Assembly: GCA_947448625.1 (NCBI GenBank)
Contig: CANFOT010000003.1
Coordinates: 1 to 64,000 of the forward strand
Direction: 5' to 3'
Origin: Burkholderiaceae bacterium
Lineage (GTDB): Bacteria > Pseudomonadota > Gammaproteobacteria > Burkholderiales > Burkholderiaceae
DNA length: 64,000 nucleotides
Shown here: in pieces, positions 46,361 through 55,243 of the stretch
Layout: each line of letters begins with the position of its first letter
How positions within the stretch are numbered: the first letter of the stretch is position 1
Position numbers and translations under genes: made by a program
The notes under the pieces: generated by a model
Seen by the model: only the letters and a program-made list of their open reading frames with translations
The model's database searches: none
What the model was told of the DNA's origin: nothing

Positions 46361-47623
46361 ATGAGCAGCGAGAAAACTACAGGACCTTTAGGGGGTCGTT
46401 GGTTTCAGCTACTAATCGGCATTGTATGTATGTCGATGATTGCAAACTTGCAATATGGTTGGACTTTATTTGTAAATCCAATTGATGCTAAGTTTGGATG
46501 GGGCAGAGCAGCTATTCAAGTTGCATTCACAATTTTTGTATTAACCGAAACTTGGTTGGTGCCAATTGAAGGCTACTTAGTTGATAAATTTGGCCCACGC
46601 CCAGTGGTGTTCTTCGGTGGTTTATTGTGCGGCCTTGGCTGGATGATGAATGCCCATGCAGACACATTAACTATGCTCTATACGGCTGCTGCAGTTAGCG
46701 GTGTAGGTGCAGGCGCTGTTTATGGTACTTGCGTTGGTAACGCCCTCAAATGGTTCCCGGATCGCCGTGGTTTGGCTGCAGGTATGACTGCTGCTGGATT
46801 TGGCGCTGGTTCTGCATTGACTGTGATTCCAATCGCAAACATGATTGCAAATCAAGGCTACCAAGATGCTTTCTGGTACTTTGGTATTTGGCAGGGAGCA
46901 ATCGTTGTTGTCTTGAGTTTGTTGCTTTCCAAGCCAATTAAGAGCGCTATTACTTCTGTAAAAGCTTCTGTAGCCCAGACCCGTAAAGACTTCCGTCCAA
47001 TGGAAATGGTCAAGCAGCCTGTTTTCTGGATCATGTACCTCATGTTTGTCATGGTTGCTGCTGGTGGTTTGATGGCTACTGCACAATTGGGCCCAATTGC
47101 TAAAGACTTCCAGATTGCTGGTGTAACAGTGAGTTTGATGGGCTTGGCATTGCCAGCATTGACTTTTGCCTTGACTGTGGACCGCGTACTGAATGGCTTA
47201 ACTCGTCCATTCTTTGGCTGGGTTTCAGACAAGATTGGCCGCGAACAAACAATGACACTTTGCTTTTCATTTGAGTGCTTAGGTATTCTTGGTTTGTATT
47301 ACCTCGGTCGTGATCCAGTGATGTTTGTTTTGTTAACTGGACTCGTGTTCTTTGCTTGGGGTGAGATTTATAGTCTTTTCCCATCAACCAACGCAGATAC
47401 ATTTGGTTCAACCTATGCTGCTGGTAATGCAGGCCTCCTCTACACAGCGAAAGGTACAGCTTCATTGTTAGTTCCTTTGTCTAGCGTTTTGGTTGCTACT
47501 ACTGGTGGTTGGGAGGTGGTTTTCTGGGTTGCTAGTTTCTTGAATGGAACTGCTGCGATCTTGGCTTGGTTTGTATTGCGCCCAATGCGTCGCAAACTTA
47601 TCGAACGCTCAGCTTCGATGTAA
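46361..47623 (+). CDS. oxlT: Oxalate/formate antiporter (MFS, OxlT family)
   Basis: A 420-residue major facilitator with 12 membrane segments that exchanges external oxalate for internal formate. The OxlT-type substrate residues are present: Arg282 in NGLTRPFFGWVSDKIGRE (segment 8) and Lys364 in YTAKGTASLL (segment 11), matching Arg272 and Lys355 of the Oxalobacter formigenes protein. RWFQLLIG and PIEGYLVDKFGPR are further family strings. It completes, at a distance, the oxc/frc block at the start of the window, and both share the TTGAC-N4-GTCAA operator. It is transcribed alone and a terminator follows. Confidence 0.92.
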   Translation: MSSEKTTGPLGGRWFQLLIGIVCMSMIANLQYGWTLFVNPIDAKFGWGRAAIQVAFTIFVLTETWLVPIEGYLVDKFGPRPVVFFGGLLCGLGWMMNAHADTLTMLYTAAAVSGVGAGAVYGTCVGNALKWFPDRRGLAAGMTAAGFGAGSALTVIPIANMIANQGYQDAFWYFGIWQGAIVVVLSLLLSKPIKSAITSVKASVAQTRKDFRPMEMVKQPVFWIMYLMFVMVAAGGLMATAQLGPIAKDFQIAGVTVSLMGLALPALTFALTVDRVLNGLTRPFFGWVSDKIGREQTMTLCFSFECLGILGLYYLGRDPVMFVLLTGLVFFAWGEIYSLFPSTNADTFGSTYAAGNAGLLYTAKGTASLLVPLSSVLVATTGGWEVVFWVASFLNGTAAILAWFVLRPMRRKLIERSASM

Positions 47624-47641
47624 TTCAGTTTTATGCGTCAT

Positions 47642-47667
47642 AAAAGGGGTCCTTCGGGACCCCTTTT
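47642..47667 (+). terminator. Terminator after oxlT
   Basis: Stem AAAAGGGGTCC/GGACCCCTTTT with a TTCG tetraloop, 18 bp after the stop codon. Confidence 0.88.
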
Positions 47668-47713
47668 GCATTTGTAATGCCTGCAATCGTATTGGGATAA
47701 AATCTCCCTCATC

Positions 47714-48085
47714 ATGAATTTCCGCAAAAACCACCTCATTCACTGGATTGCTGCTCTAGCAGTTGCAATGAGTGCGCTTGCACCAGCGGTTTCTCAGGCG
47801 GTATCACTGGCAGAGTATGGTCAAGGTTTTGCAATGGAGATTTGCTCTGTGGATGGCAGCAAGATGCAGATTCAGGTGCAGAGTGATGATCAGGCTGATC
47901 GTACGCAAGCTCAACCTTGTCCGTATTGCTTGGCCCATAGCGCCATTACTCCATCATTTAAGACCAGCCTCACATTTCAGGCGCCGCAAACACTCGCTTT
48001 GCTGCCGCAGCTTTTCTATCAATCACCCAAGCCGCTTGCTGTTTGGGTAACCCCTCCCTCAGGAGCGCCTCCTACACAAGCCTAA
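47714..48085 (+). CDS. cruR: CruR-like DUF2946 protein, copper-responsive upstream ORF
   Basis: A 123-residue DUF2946 protein with a signal-peptide-like N-terminus (IAALAVAMSALAPAVSQA), the metal motif CPYC (Cys69-Cys72) followed by His75, and a C-terminal Pro-rich end containing GAPP (117-120). In Bordetella pertussis the DUF2946 protein CruR is translated at the head of a copper-repressed TonB-receptor operon. Its nascent CxxC senses copper and a C-terminal RAPP motif arrests translation, deciding Rho termination before the next gene. This gene has the same position, CxxC and near-identical end (GAPP), so the same mechanism is likely. A purely structural copper-binding role is the alternative. 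Confidence 0.85.
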   Translation: MNFRKNHLIHWIAALAVAMSALAPAVSQAVSLAEYGQGFAMEICSVDGSKMQIQVQSDDQADRTQAQPCPYCLAHSAITPSFKTSLTFQAPQTLALLPQLFYQSPKPLAVWVTPPSGAPPTQA

Positions 48086-48097
48086 ATCTTTTTAGGG

Positions 48098-48136
48098 CAT
48101 AGCTTAGCTATGTAGTTGACAGCTAATTATGCTGTC
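48098..48136 (+). promoter_or_regulatory. Two hairpins between cruR and the TonB-dependent receptor gene
   Basis: CATAGC-TTA-GCTATG (48098-48112) and GACAGC-N7-GCTGTC (48118-48136) lie in tandem in the 73-bp gap, without a T-run. They sit where CruR-type control would require a switch between read-through and Rho-dependent termination. Confidence 0.5.
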
Positions 48137-48158
48137 GTCATGTTGCGAGGGGCTGTAA

Positions 48159-50315
48159 ATGTTGTTTAAACAAAAGAAAATTAGTGTGTGCGTTGGCATG
48201 CTATTTGGATTAATACTATTGTCTGCTGGTGCTCAAGCTCAAATTGCGCCACCTCCTGACTATGATCAGAAATTAAAGAGTGTTACCGTCTCGGCAACTC
48301 GTTCGGGTACGCCGCTAGATGAGATTCCGTTGAATACAACGGTTTTGACCAAAGAGGCATTGGAGGTAGCGCCGGATCAAACGATTGATCAAGTCTTGAA
48401 AAATGTACCAGGGGTTATTCTGAATGACACTCCTTATTATCAAAAAGATCCAACTGGTCAAAGTATTAATGTGCGTGGCCTTGGCAATGCAAGAACTTTA
48501 GTTTTGATCGATGGCGTTCCCGCCAATGATGCTTTCTATGGAACCGTGCAATGGAACTTAGTTCCCATGTCCGCAATTGATTCTGTTGAGTTCATTCGTG
48601 GTGGTGTTTCTAGCTTATGGGGAAACTATGGCATGGGTGGAGTTATTAACATTAAGACCAAAACGCCCGTAAATAGCCAACAAGAAGTATCGGCGAGCTA
48701 TGGTGCGTTTGGTACTGGCAATGTATCTGCATCTAAGGATTTGATTGCCTCTGAAAACCTTCAACTCAGATTTTCTGCAGATTACTTTAATACTGATGGT
48801 TACCAAAATATAGCCACAATTTCTCCGGCATCCCCAACAAGCATTAAAAATGGGCAGGGCGGTGCAGCCTCCCACAACTCCAACTTAAGAATGCAGGGAT
48901 ATTTCAAGGCTACCCAAGACACGAGTGGATTCTTCCGTGTGGGTTATCACACTATGTCTGACCTCTCTTCAGGCTATGCATTTGCAACAAATATTATGCA
49001 AGAGACTGATTTGGCTGGTGGTACAACAACTCGCTTAGATGAAAAGTCAAAAGTAGATGTGAATTTCTTTTACGAGAATACTGGGTTTAATAAGCAAAAT
49101 GGCTCAACTACTTCGGCCACAGGATCCAATCCTAAAAACTTTCCTTATATCAATGCAAACTATAAAGATCCGTATAGTACGGTAGGAGCATCTGCTCAAT
49201 ATACTCAAGAGGTAACTGGTGTAATTGATCAGTATGTTGTTGGTATTGATGCTCGTAATATCGGGGGGTCAAACCAAACGAATAACCTTGGCACAAATGG
49301 AGCTGTAACCGCCGTTAACTACGGACAGGGCCAGCAAACCTTTTATGGATTACTAGGTCAGATTAAGTCTAAGGCTAATTCCTTTCCATTGGAAACCACC
49401 TTAGCGGCGCGTTTAGATCAGTGGAATAGTCAGACCCCAACCTCCTACAATGCGGGTCTTAGTGGTGCCCCCATATATCAAAGTGTTTCTAATCAAAGCA
49501 AGACTCAACTCAGCCCCACATTGGGCTTGTTGTACAAGCTGAATAAAGATTGGGACCTACGTTCTGCTGCCTATCAAGCATTTCATGCGCCTGGCATGAA
49601 CAACACGCTGCGTAGTTATGGATCTGGTAATGGGTATTCATTTGCAAACCCAAATCTCACTCCTGAGACGATGACTGGTTATGAGGTGGGTACAGACTAT
49701 CGCTGGAGAGGTGGTTTTGCTCAACTTACTGCATTTAATAACTACATTCAGAATGCAATTGTGAGTTATAAAATTCAACCTAGTCAGCAGGCTCTAGCAA
49801 ACTCTCTCTGTGCTACGGTAGGCAACCCTAGCGGGTGCTCCACTAACTCTAGCTACTATACAAATAATCAGAGTCTACTAAGTCAAGGTATCGAGTTTCA
49901 GTTTCATCACGATATCAATTCTCAGTGGGAAACAGATGCCAACTATGCATTTACGAGTACCAAGCTGACATGGACGGCCACTACTGATCCTGTCGGCAAG
50001 CAGGTTGCTGGCGTGCCGCAAAATATTTTAGGTGGAGGGATAACCTATTACCCAGTTCCTCAAGCAAGCTTGACTGCGACTGTTAGATACGTGGGGAGCT
50101 CTTGGTTAGATAACAGTAATACTTTGCCAGTAGCCTCTTATGCGGTAGTCGGGCTTCGTGCCAACTATGAGCTAACTAAAAGTGCAGCGGTTTATGCGTC
50201 TGCAGTCAACTTGTTTAATCGTCAGTACATTACCTTCGGCACTGGTAGTAATAGCTCTAGCTATGTATTGGGTATGCCACAGGCAATATCTGTGGGCGCA
50301 CGTATCATCTTCTAA
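48159..50315 (+). CDS. TonB-dependent outer-membrane receptor, probable copper uptake
   Basis: A 718-residue outer-membrane receptor: signal peptide (about 1-28, ending AGAQAQ), a TonB-box-like KSVTVSATR, the plug domain (LDEIPLNTTVLTKEALE to GMGGVINIKTKT) and a C-terminal 22-strand barrel ending in aromatic/hydrophobic residues (ISVGARIIF). There is no extended signalling domain. The operon (CruR-like head, thioredoxin-like and PCuAC proteins downstream) points to copper or a copper complex as substrate; the receptor sequence alone does not fix it. Its stop codon overlaps the next start by 1 bp. Confidence 0.9.
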   Translation: MLFKQKKISVCVGMLFGLILLSAGAQAQIAPPPDYDQKLKSVTVSATRSGTPLDEIPLNTTVLTKEALEVAPDQTIDQVLKNVPGVILNDTPYYQKDPTGQSINVRGLGNARTLVLIDGVPANDAFYGTVQWNLVPMSAIDSVEFIRGGVSSLWGNYGMGGVINIKTKTPVNSQQEVSASYGAFGTGNVSASKDLIASENLQLRFSADYFNTDGYQNIATISPASPTSIKNGQGGAASHNSNLRMQGYFKATQDTSGFFRVGYHTMSDLSSGYAFATNIMQETDLAGGTTTRLDEKSKVDVNFFYENTGFNKQNGSTTSATGSNPKNFPYINANYKDPYSTVGASAQYTQEVTGVIDQYVVGIDARNIGGSNQTNNLGTNGAVTAVNYGQGQQTFYGLLGQIKSKANSFPLETTLAARLDQWNSQTPTSYNAGLSGAPIYQSVSNQSKTQLSPTLGLLYKLNKDWDLRSAAYQAFHAPGMNNTLRSYGSGNGYSFANPNLTPETMTGYEVGTDYRWRGGFAQLTAFNNYIQNAIVSYKIQPSQQALANSLCATVGNPSGCSTNSSYYTNNQSLLSQGIEFQFHHDINSQWETDANYAFTSTKLTWTATTDPVGKQVAGVPQNILGGGITYYPVPQASLTATVRYVGSSWLDNSNTLPVASYAVVGLRANYELTKSAAVYASAVNLFNRQYITFGTGSNSSSYVLGMPQAISVGARIIF

Positions 50316-51565
50316 TGGCATACAAACTCTTCTCCTCTTTTAGTCGTAATTTTTTGGGCGCACTTCTTGTTGGTGTGTTTGGCCTTGCAGGGCTCACTCA
50401 AGCCCAGATGAATCATTCTTCGATGACAAGCTCTGCATCGTCCAAGCCCTTGATTTGCGAGGGCTTTGGATTGGATTGCGCTAATGCGGCGACCCCATTT
50501 CTAACTAAAGACGGAAGCTTATTCCTCGCTTGGACTTCTGGCGGCAAGGTATCTGTTGCCCAGTCATCAAATTTAGGAAAGACGTTTACATCCCCTATAG
50601 TTATTGCGGAACATGGAAAATCTCTGGACGCTGGAAGTGATGCTCGCCCACAAATCGTTTCTGACTCTAAGGGCAATATATTTCTGGCTTATGCATTTTT
50701 CAAAGATGGCAATTGGAATGCACAGATCAATACTGCCCGCTCTTCTGATGGGGGTCTCAGTTTTACAACCCCCACACCACTGATAAAAAATGGTTCTAGC
50801 GAGCGCTTTCCTTCGATGGTGATTGGTAAAGATGACTCCATATTTTTGACTTGGATTGATAAGCGTTTAGTTGCTGATGCAAAGAAGTCAGGCAATGCAC
50901 GTCTTGGCGGATCAATTGCTTACTCATTTTCGAATGACGCTGGAAAAACATTTCAGCCTGAGAAAATTGCCAATCAGCAGAGTTGTGAGTGTTGTCGCAT
51001 AGGTTCCACCATTGATCCAAAGGGTGGTGTAGCCATTGTTTATCGAGCTATTTTTCCTGGCGGCATTCGTGATCACGCAACCCAGTTAATTAATGAATTC
51101 TCGGCCGGAAAAGTTCACAGGGTCTCTAAAGATGAGTGGCGAACTGATGCTTGCCCTCACCATGGTCCTGCAATTGCAGTTTCTAGTGCTGGAAAAATGC
51201 ATGTGGCTTGGTTTACTCAGGGAGCCGCTCGATCTGGAGTGTTCTATGCCAACTCTAGCAATCAGGGCGAAACCTACTCTAATCCAATCAGAGTTGGAGG
51301 CGAGCATGAGAATGTTTCCCGTCCCTATCTGCTCGCTCAGGATGAGTCCATTTGGTTGGTTTGGAAGGGTTTTGATGGAGTAAAGACATCTGTGTACCTT
51401 AAGCAATCTGCAGATGACGGCGTAACCTGGTCTCAGCCCAGCCTTGTTGCACAGACAGGCGCTTATTCAGACCATCCTTTGTTAATCAGCAATGGGGGCG
51501 ATGTCTTTTTATCTTGGCTAACTCGCGCTGATGGGTATCAACTCATTAAACTAGGTGGCAAATAA
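50315..51565 (+). CDS. Secreted BNR/Asp-box (sialidase-like) propeller protein with CxCC motif
   Basis: A 416-residue exported protein with a signal peptide (about 1-30, ending LTQAQ). At least five Asp-box-like motifs (SxDxGxxF/W) are spread along the chain (SSNLGKTF, SSDGGLSF, SNDAGKTF, SSNQGETY, SADDGVTW), marking a six-bladed sialidase-type beta-propeller. The middle carries CECCR, a tight cysteine cluster unusual for sialidases and suited to copper binding. Catalytic residues of true sialidases are not evident. It lies inside the copper operon with 1-bp overlaps on both sides, so a periplasmic copper-handling role is likely. The name sialidase would be misleading. Confidence 0.8.
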   Translation: MAYKLFSSFSRNFLGALLVGVFGLAGLTQAQMNHSSMTSSASSKPLICEGFGLDCANAATPFLTKDGSLFLAWTSGGKVSVAQSSNLGKTFTSPIVIAEHGKSLDAGSDARPQIVSDSKGNIFLAYAFFKDGNWNAQINTARSSDGGLSFTTPTPLIKNGSSERFPSMVIGKDDSIFLTWIDKRLVADAKKSGNARLGGSIAYSFSNDAGKTFQPEKIANQQSCECCRIGSTIDPKGGVAIVYRAIFPGGIRDHATQLINEFSAGKVHRVSKDEWRTDACPHHGPAIAVSSAGKMHVAWFTQGAARSGVFYANSSNQGETYSNPIRVGGEHENVSRPYLLAQDESIWLVWKGFDGVKTSVYLKQSADDGVTWSQPSLVAQTGAYSDHPLLISNGGDVFLSWLTRADGYQLIKLGGK

Positions 51566-52044
51566 TGAAAAAACTACTTCTGACCCTCTCTCTATTGTTA
51601 CTGACGATGAATTATGTCTTTGCAGGTGCGGCAAATATTCAGGCATATCAAAAGGGAGAGTGGAGCTCTTTATTAAAGAAAAATTCTGGCCAAGCAGTTG
51701 CCGTTCATTTTTGGGGCGTCACCTGCGCACCTTGTGCACGAGAAATGCCTCAATGGGGTAAGTTTCTCTCCGCAGATAGAAATGCTAAGGTGATATTCAT
51801 TCAGGTTGATGAAGTACCTGTTGAAGCAACAAAAAAAATGTTATCCCAAGCCCATCTAGATGCTGCTAATAACTACTATCTGAATATCCCTTTTGACGAT
51901 TATTTTCGACATGAAATTGATCCTCAGTGGCGTGGTGAAACGCCCATGACTTTGTTGATTGATAAAGATGGAAAGTTGACTCGGAAAACGGGCCCGATTA
52001 ATTTTGTGGAGTTAAAGAAGTGGTTTGCTAAAGGCGTTTATTAA
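51565..52044 (+). CDS. TlpA/thioredoxin-like periplasmic protein
   Basis: A 159-residue exported thioredoxin-fold protein with a signal peptide (about 1-21, ending NYVFA) and the active site HFWGVTCAPCAREMPQW, where CAPC replaces CGPC. The cis-Pro loop is GETPMTLLIDKDGKL. It may reduce cysteine pairs of the neighbouring copper proteins or deliver copper toward cytochrome oxidase, as TlpA and Sco proteins do. The start codon overlaps the stop of the propeller gene (TAATG), and the PCuAC gene follows after 15 bp. Confidence 0.88.
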   Translation: MKKLLLTLSLLLLTMNYVFAGAANIQAYQKGEWSSLLKKNSGQAVAVHFWGVTCAPCAREMPQWGKFLSADRNAKVIFIQVDEVPVEATKKMLSQAHLDAANNYYLNIPFDDYFRHEIDPQWRGETPMTLLIDKDGKLTRKTGPINFVELKKWFAKGVY

Positions 52045-52059
52045 TTTAAGGAGAGTAAG

Positions 52060-52524
52060 TTGAAAAATATTATGATTGTTCTAATTTCTTTGTCTACGGC
52101 AGTTTTTTCTGCCGGTGCCGTTGCTCAAAATGCCAAAGTAGGCAGCGTCCAAATTGAAAATGCCTACACTCGTGCAACTGTTCCGGGCCAAATGGCTGCC
52201 GGAGGTTTTATGAAGATTGAAAACAAAGGTGCTGCAGATCAATTGATCTCTGCTAACTCGCCCATTGCTGGTGAAGTGCAGTTGCATGAAATGTCCATGG
52301 ATGGGCAGGTCATGAAAATGCGTCAAGTGAAAGATATCCCCGTGCCAGCCGGTGGCGCAGTTGAATTAAAGCCAGGCGGTATGCATTTGATGTTCATGAA
52401 CATCAAGGCGCCATTAACTGCCGGCGATACTGTTCCAGTTAAGCTGAAGTTTGCTAAAGCGGGTGAAGTGGAAGTGAAGATGCCTGTGAATGCTATGGGT
52501 AATCCTGGAGCTATGAAGCACTAA
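52060..52524 (+). CDS. PCu(A)C periplasmic copper chaperone
   Basis: A 154-residue exported copper chaperone of the PCu(A)C family, which holds Cu(I) and supplies cytochrome c oxidase assembly. The binding motif is complete: HEM, then MKM ten residues later, and HLM after a further stretch (PGGMHLMFMN). The signal peptide ends GAVAQ. It starts with TTG at 52060 behind AAGGAGAG at 52049-52056; the ATG further in would cut the signal peptide. It is the last gene of the copper operon, and a terminator follows. Confidence 0.93.
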   Translation: MKNIMIVLISLSTAVFSAGAVAQNAKVGSVQIENAYTRATVPGQMAAGGFMKIENKGAADQLISANSPIAGEVQLHEMSMDGQVMKMRQVKDIPVPAGGAVELKPGGMHLMFMNIKAPLTAGDTVPVKLKFAKAGEVEVKMPVNAMGNPGAMKH

Positions 52525-52555
52525 GTATGTAGTTTTTACATTCAGCTTCGGCATT

Positions 52556-52588
52556 AAAAAAGCCCCTAGTTTTACTTAGGGGCTTTTT
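52556..52588. terminator. Bidirectional terminator between the copper operon and ilvD
   Basis: Stem AAAAAAGCCCCTA/TAGGGGCTTTTT with a seven-base loop, giving T-runs on both strands between convergent genes. Confidence 0.92.
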
Positions 52589-52618
52589 ACTTTGATCCTT
52601 TGGATTTATTGCTAATAC

Positions 52619-54307
52619 TTAATCCAAATTGAGATCAGTTACAGCACCTTTACTTGCAGTGCTTGCTAGGTGAGCGTATTTAGCAAGTAAGCCACGGGTA
52701 TAGCGTGGTTTAGGTTGCACCCAGGCAGCACGGCGCTTAGCAATCTCTTCATCACTCACATTGAGTTGAATGAGAAGCTTATGCGCATCGATCGTGACAG
52801 AGTCACCTTCATGAATGAGGGCAATCACGCCGCCCACAAACGCCTCAGGAGCTACGTGACCCACAACCATGCCCCATGTACCACCTGAGAAGCGTCCGTC
52901 AGTGATGAGGCCTACAGTTTCACCCAAGCCCTGACCCACTAGTGCGGAAGTAGGGGCGAGCATTTCACGCATTCCGGGGCCACCTTTGGGGCCTTCGTAA
53001 CGAATGACCATGACATCGCCATCTTTGATCTTTTGCGCCATGATGGCAGCCATTGCATCATCCTCGGAATCAAATACACGGGCGGGACCAGTGATGGATG
53101 GGTTCTTGAGGCCAGTAATCTTGGCAACGCAACCCTCAGGGGAGATGTTGCCCTTCAGAATGGCTAGGTGGCCTTGTTTGTAAAGCGGATTATCTAAAGT
53201 GCGAATAACCTTTTGATCGGCGCGCGGAACGGAAGGAACATCTTTCAATGTTTCCGCAATAGTTTTTCCGGTAATGGTCATGCAATCACCATGCAAGAGT
53301 CCGCCGTCCAGTAAGATCTTCATCACCTGTGGAATGCCGCCGGCTTGATGAAGATCAGTAGCCAAGTATTGGCCTGATGGTTTCATATCCACAATCACAG
53401 GAACACGCTTACGAATGCGCTCAAAGTCATCAATTGTCCAGTCAATCTCAGCGGCACTTGTAATAGCTAAGTAATGCAGAACAGCATTCGTAGAACCGCC
53501 AACAGCCATGATCACGCTGACTGCGTTCTCAATCGATTTTTTGGTAATGATGTCGCGTGGGCGTAAATTATTTTTGATTGCCTCGACTAAAACCAAGGCA
53601 GATTCATGTGCGCTAGCTACTTTCTCGGCATCTTCATTGGCCATGGTGGATGAGTAGGGCAAGCTCATGCCTAAGGCTTCAAACGAAGAGCTCATGGTGT
53701 TTGCGGTGTACATGCCGCCGCAAGAACCGCTACCTGGGCAGGCGTGCTGTTCCACTCCCTTGAGATCTGACTCACTCATGCGGCCTGAGGTAAATTCGCC
53801 AACAGCCTCAAATGCAGAAACGATATTGAGATCTTTGCCTTTAAAGTGACCCGGTTTAATAGTTCCACCGTATACATAGATGCTAGGCACATTCGTACGC
53901 GCCATCGCCATCATGCCGCCAGGCATGTTTTTGTCGCAACCGCCAATGACCACGACGCCGTCTTGCCACAAACCGTTGACGCAAGTTTCAATGCTATCGG
54001 CAATGACTTCACGAGAGATGAGGGAGTACTTCATTCCTTCAGTACCCATACCGATGCCGTCTGAGACTGTGGGGGTGCCAAACATTTGCGCTTTTGCGCC
54101 AGCTTCTTCTAGGGCCGTAACCGCAGCATCTGCTAGTTTTTGCAAACCACTATTGCATGGGGTAATAGTTGAGTGACCATTTGCCACTCCGACCATTGGC
54201 TTAACGAAATCCTTCTCTTGGTAGCCCATCGCGTAATACATTGAGCGATTGGGAGCGCGAGCAACCCCTTCGGTGACATTGCGCGAGCGTTCATTAAGGC
54301 GTTTCAT
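52619..54307 (-). CDS. ilvD: Dihydroxy-acid dehydratase
   Basis: Iron-sulfur dehydratase of branched-chain amino acid synthesis. From the ATG at 54307 ([14 protein letters not shown]) it has 562 residues, the usual size. Cluster cysteines appear in [10 protein letters not shown] and [14 protein letters not shown]. An open frame continues upstream to 54418, but the added residues do not belong to the family. It is monocistronic and convergent with the copper operon. Confidence 0.96.
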   Translation of the reverse strand: MKRLNERSRNVTEGVARAPNRSMYYAMGYQEKDFVKPMVGVANGHSTITPCNSGLQKLADAAVTALEEAGAKAQMFGTPTVSDGIGMGTEGMKYSLISREVIADSIETCVNGLWQDGVVVIGGCDKNMPGGMMAMARTNVPSIYVYGGTIKPGHFKGKDLNIVSAFEAVGEFTSGRMSESDLKGVEQHACPGSGSCGGMYTANTMSSSFEALGMSLPYSSTMANEDAEKVASAHESALVLVEAIKNNLRPRDIITKKSIENAVSVIMAVGGSTNAVLHYLAITSAAEIDWTIDDFERIRKRVPVIVDMKPSGQYLATDLHQAGGIPQVMKILLDGGLLHGDCMTITGKTIAETLKDVPSVPRADQKVIRTLDNPLYKQGHLAILKGNISPEGCVAKITGLKNPSITGPARVFDSEDDAMAAIMAQKIKDGDVMVIRYEGPKGGPGMREMLAPTSALVGQGLGETVGLITDGRFSGGTWGMVVGHVAPEAFVGGVIALIHEGDSVTIDAHKLLIQLNVSDEEIAKRRAAWVQPKPRYTRGLLAKYAHLASTASKGAVTDLNLD

Positions 54308-54536
54308 GCTGATATTGACTCCAGAAAAGAATTTGTCGAAAAGCTCTATTGTGCCGTGAGACAACAGAGAGCGCAGGGGTTTATGCGGCATTGCATGCAT
54401 TTCTGTCATGGGCTGCAATAAGCATATTTTCCTATTGTATTTCCTGATTAGCTCCTATTATTAGCTTGAGGGCTAATATCCTTCGCAAAAAACCTGCAGT
54501 ACATTGGCCTATCTATTACTTTTTCTTTTAAATTCA

Positions 54537-55163
54537 ATGACTAAAGTTGGCCATATCTACCTAATTGATGATGATGAATCAATGCGCACCTCATTGAGTA
54601 GGATGTTGAAGGATGTCGGTTATATCGTTGAGGATTTTTCTTCGGCAGTGGCATTTTTGGAGCATTCCCTGCCAGTGGCGCCTGCCGTTATCTTGCTTGA
54701 TATGCAAATGCCGGATATGACAGGGCTGGATTTACAGGAAAAATTACTACAACTGGGTCGCAAAACGCCTATTGTGTTTGTGAGCGGGCAGAGCCACCCC
54801 CATCAGATTGTGAAAAGTCTTAAGCGCGGTGCAGTTGATTTCCTATTTAAACCCTTCAATTTGGAGGATTTGTTAAAGGCTGTTGCTGACGCTGTGGAGT
54901 TTGATAGACGGCAGCTCAAGCGCGTCTCTAAGGAGGTCGAGACCAAGAGAGACTTTGCTACCCTCACCCCTAGGGAGAAGGAGGTTTGCTTTTGGCTCGT
55001 AAAGGGATTGCTTAATAAAGATATTGCCGTCAAACTAGGGACAACAGATGCCACGATCAAGGTCCATAAGGCCAGAGTCATGGACAAAATGCATGTCGAA
55101 TCAGTTCAAATTTTAGTTGCAAAGTACCTTGAATCCGACCTTGAAAATCTCCAAAATAACTAG
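54537..55163 (+). CDS. FixJ/NarL-type response regulator
   Basis: A 208-residue two-domain regulator. The receiver domain (about 5-120) has the acidic pocket DDDE (11-14), phospho-acceptor Asp55 (VILLDMQMPD) and Lys in FLFKPF. The LuxR-type helix-turn-helix (about 140-200) contains LTPREKEVCFWLVKGLLNKDIA and a recognition helix. It starts at ATG 54537; a TTG at 54504 in frame is less likely. No histidine kinase gene lies beside it, so the partner is elsewhere. The target genes are unknown. Confidence 0.9.
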   Translation: MTKVGHIYLIDDDESMRTSLSRMLKDVGYIVEDFSSAVAFLEHSLPVAPAVILLDMQMPDMTGLDLQEKLLQLGRKTPIVFVSGQSHPHQIVKSLKRGAVDFLFKPFNLEDLLKAVADAVEFDRRQLKRVSKEVETKRDFATLTPREKEVCFWLVKGLLNKDIAVKLGTTDATIKVHKARVMDKMHVESVQILVAKYLESDLENLQNN

Positions 55164-55243
55164 CTATTGGGCTAATTTCCCTCATAGAGCAATCGCACTA
55201 TGATCAGGCATTACTTTGATAAATCGATTGCTTAAATATTTTC

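Noticed and set aside
54308-54418. Extended N-terminus for IlvD
   Set aside because: Family members start at the [10 protein letters not shown]-like sequence. The 37 extra residues look like untranslated leader.
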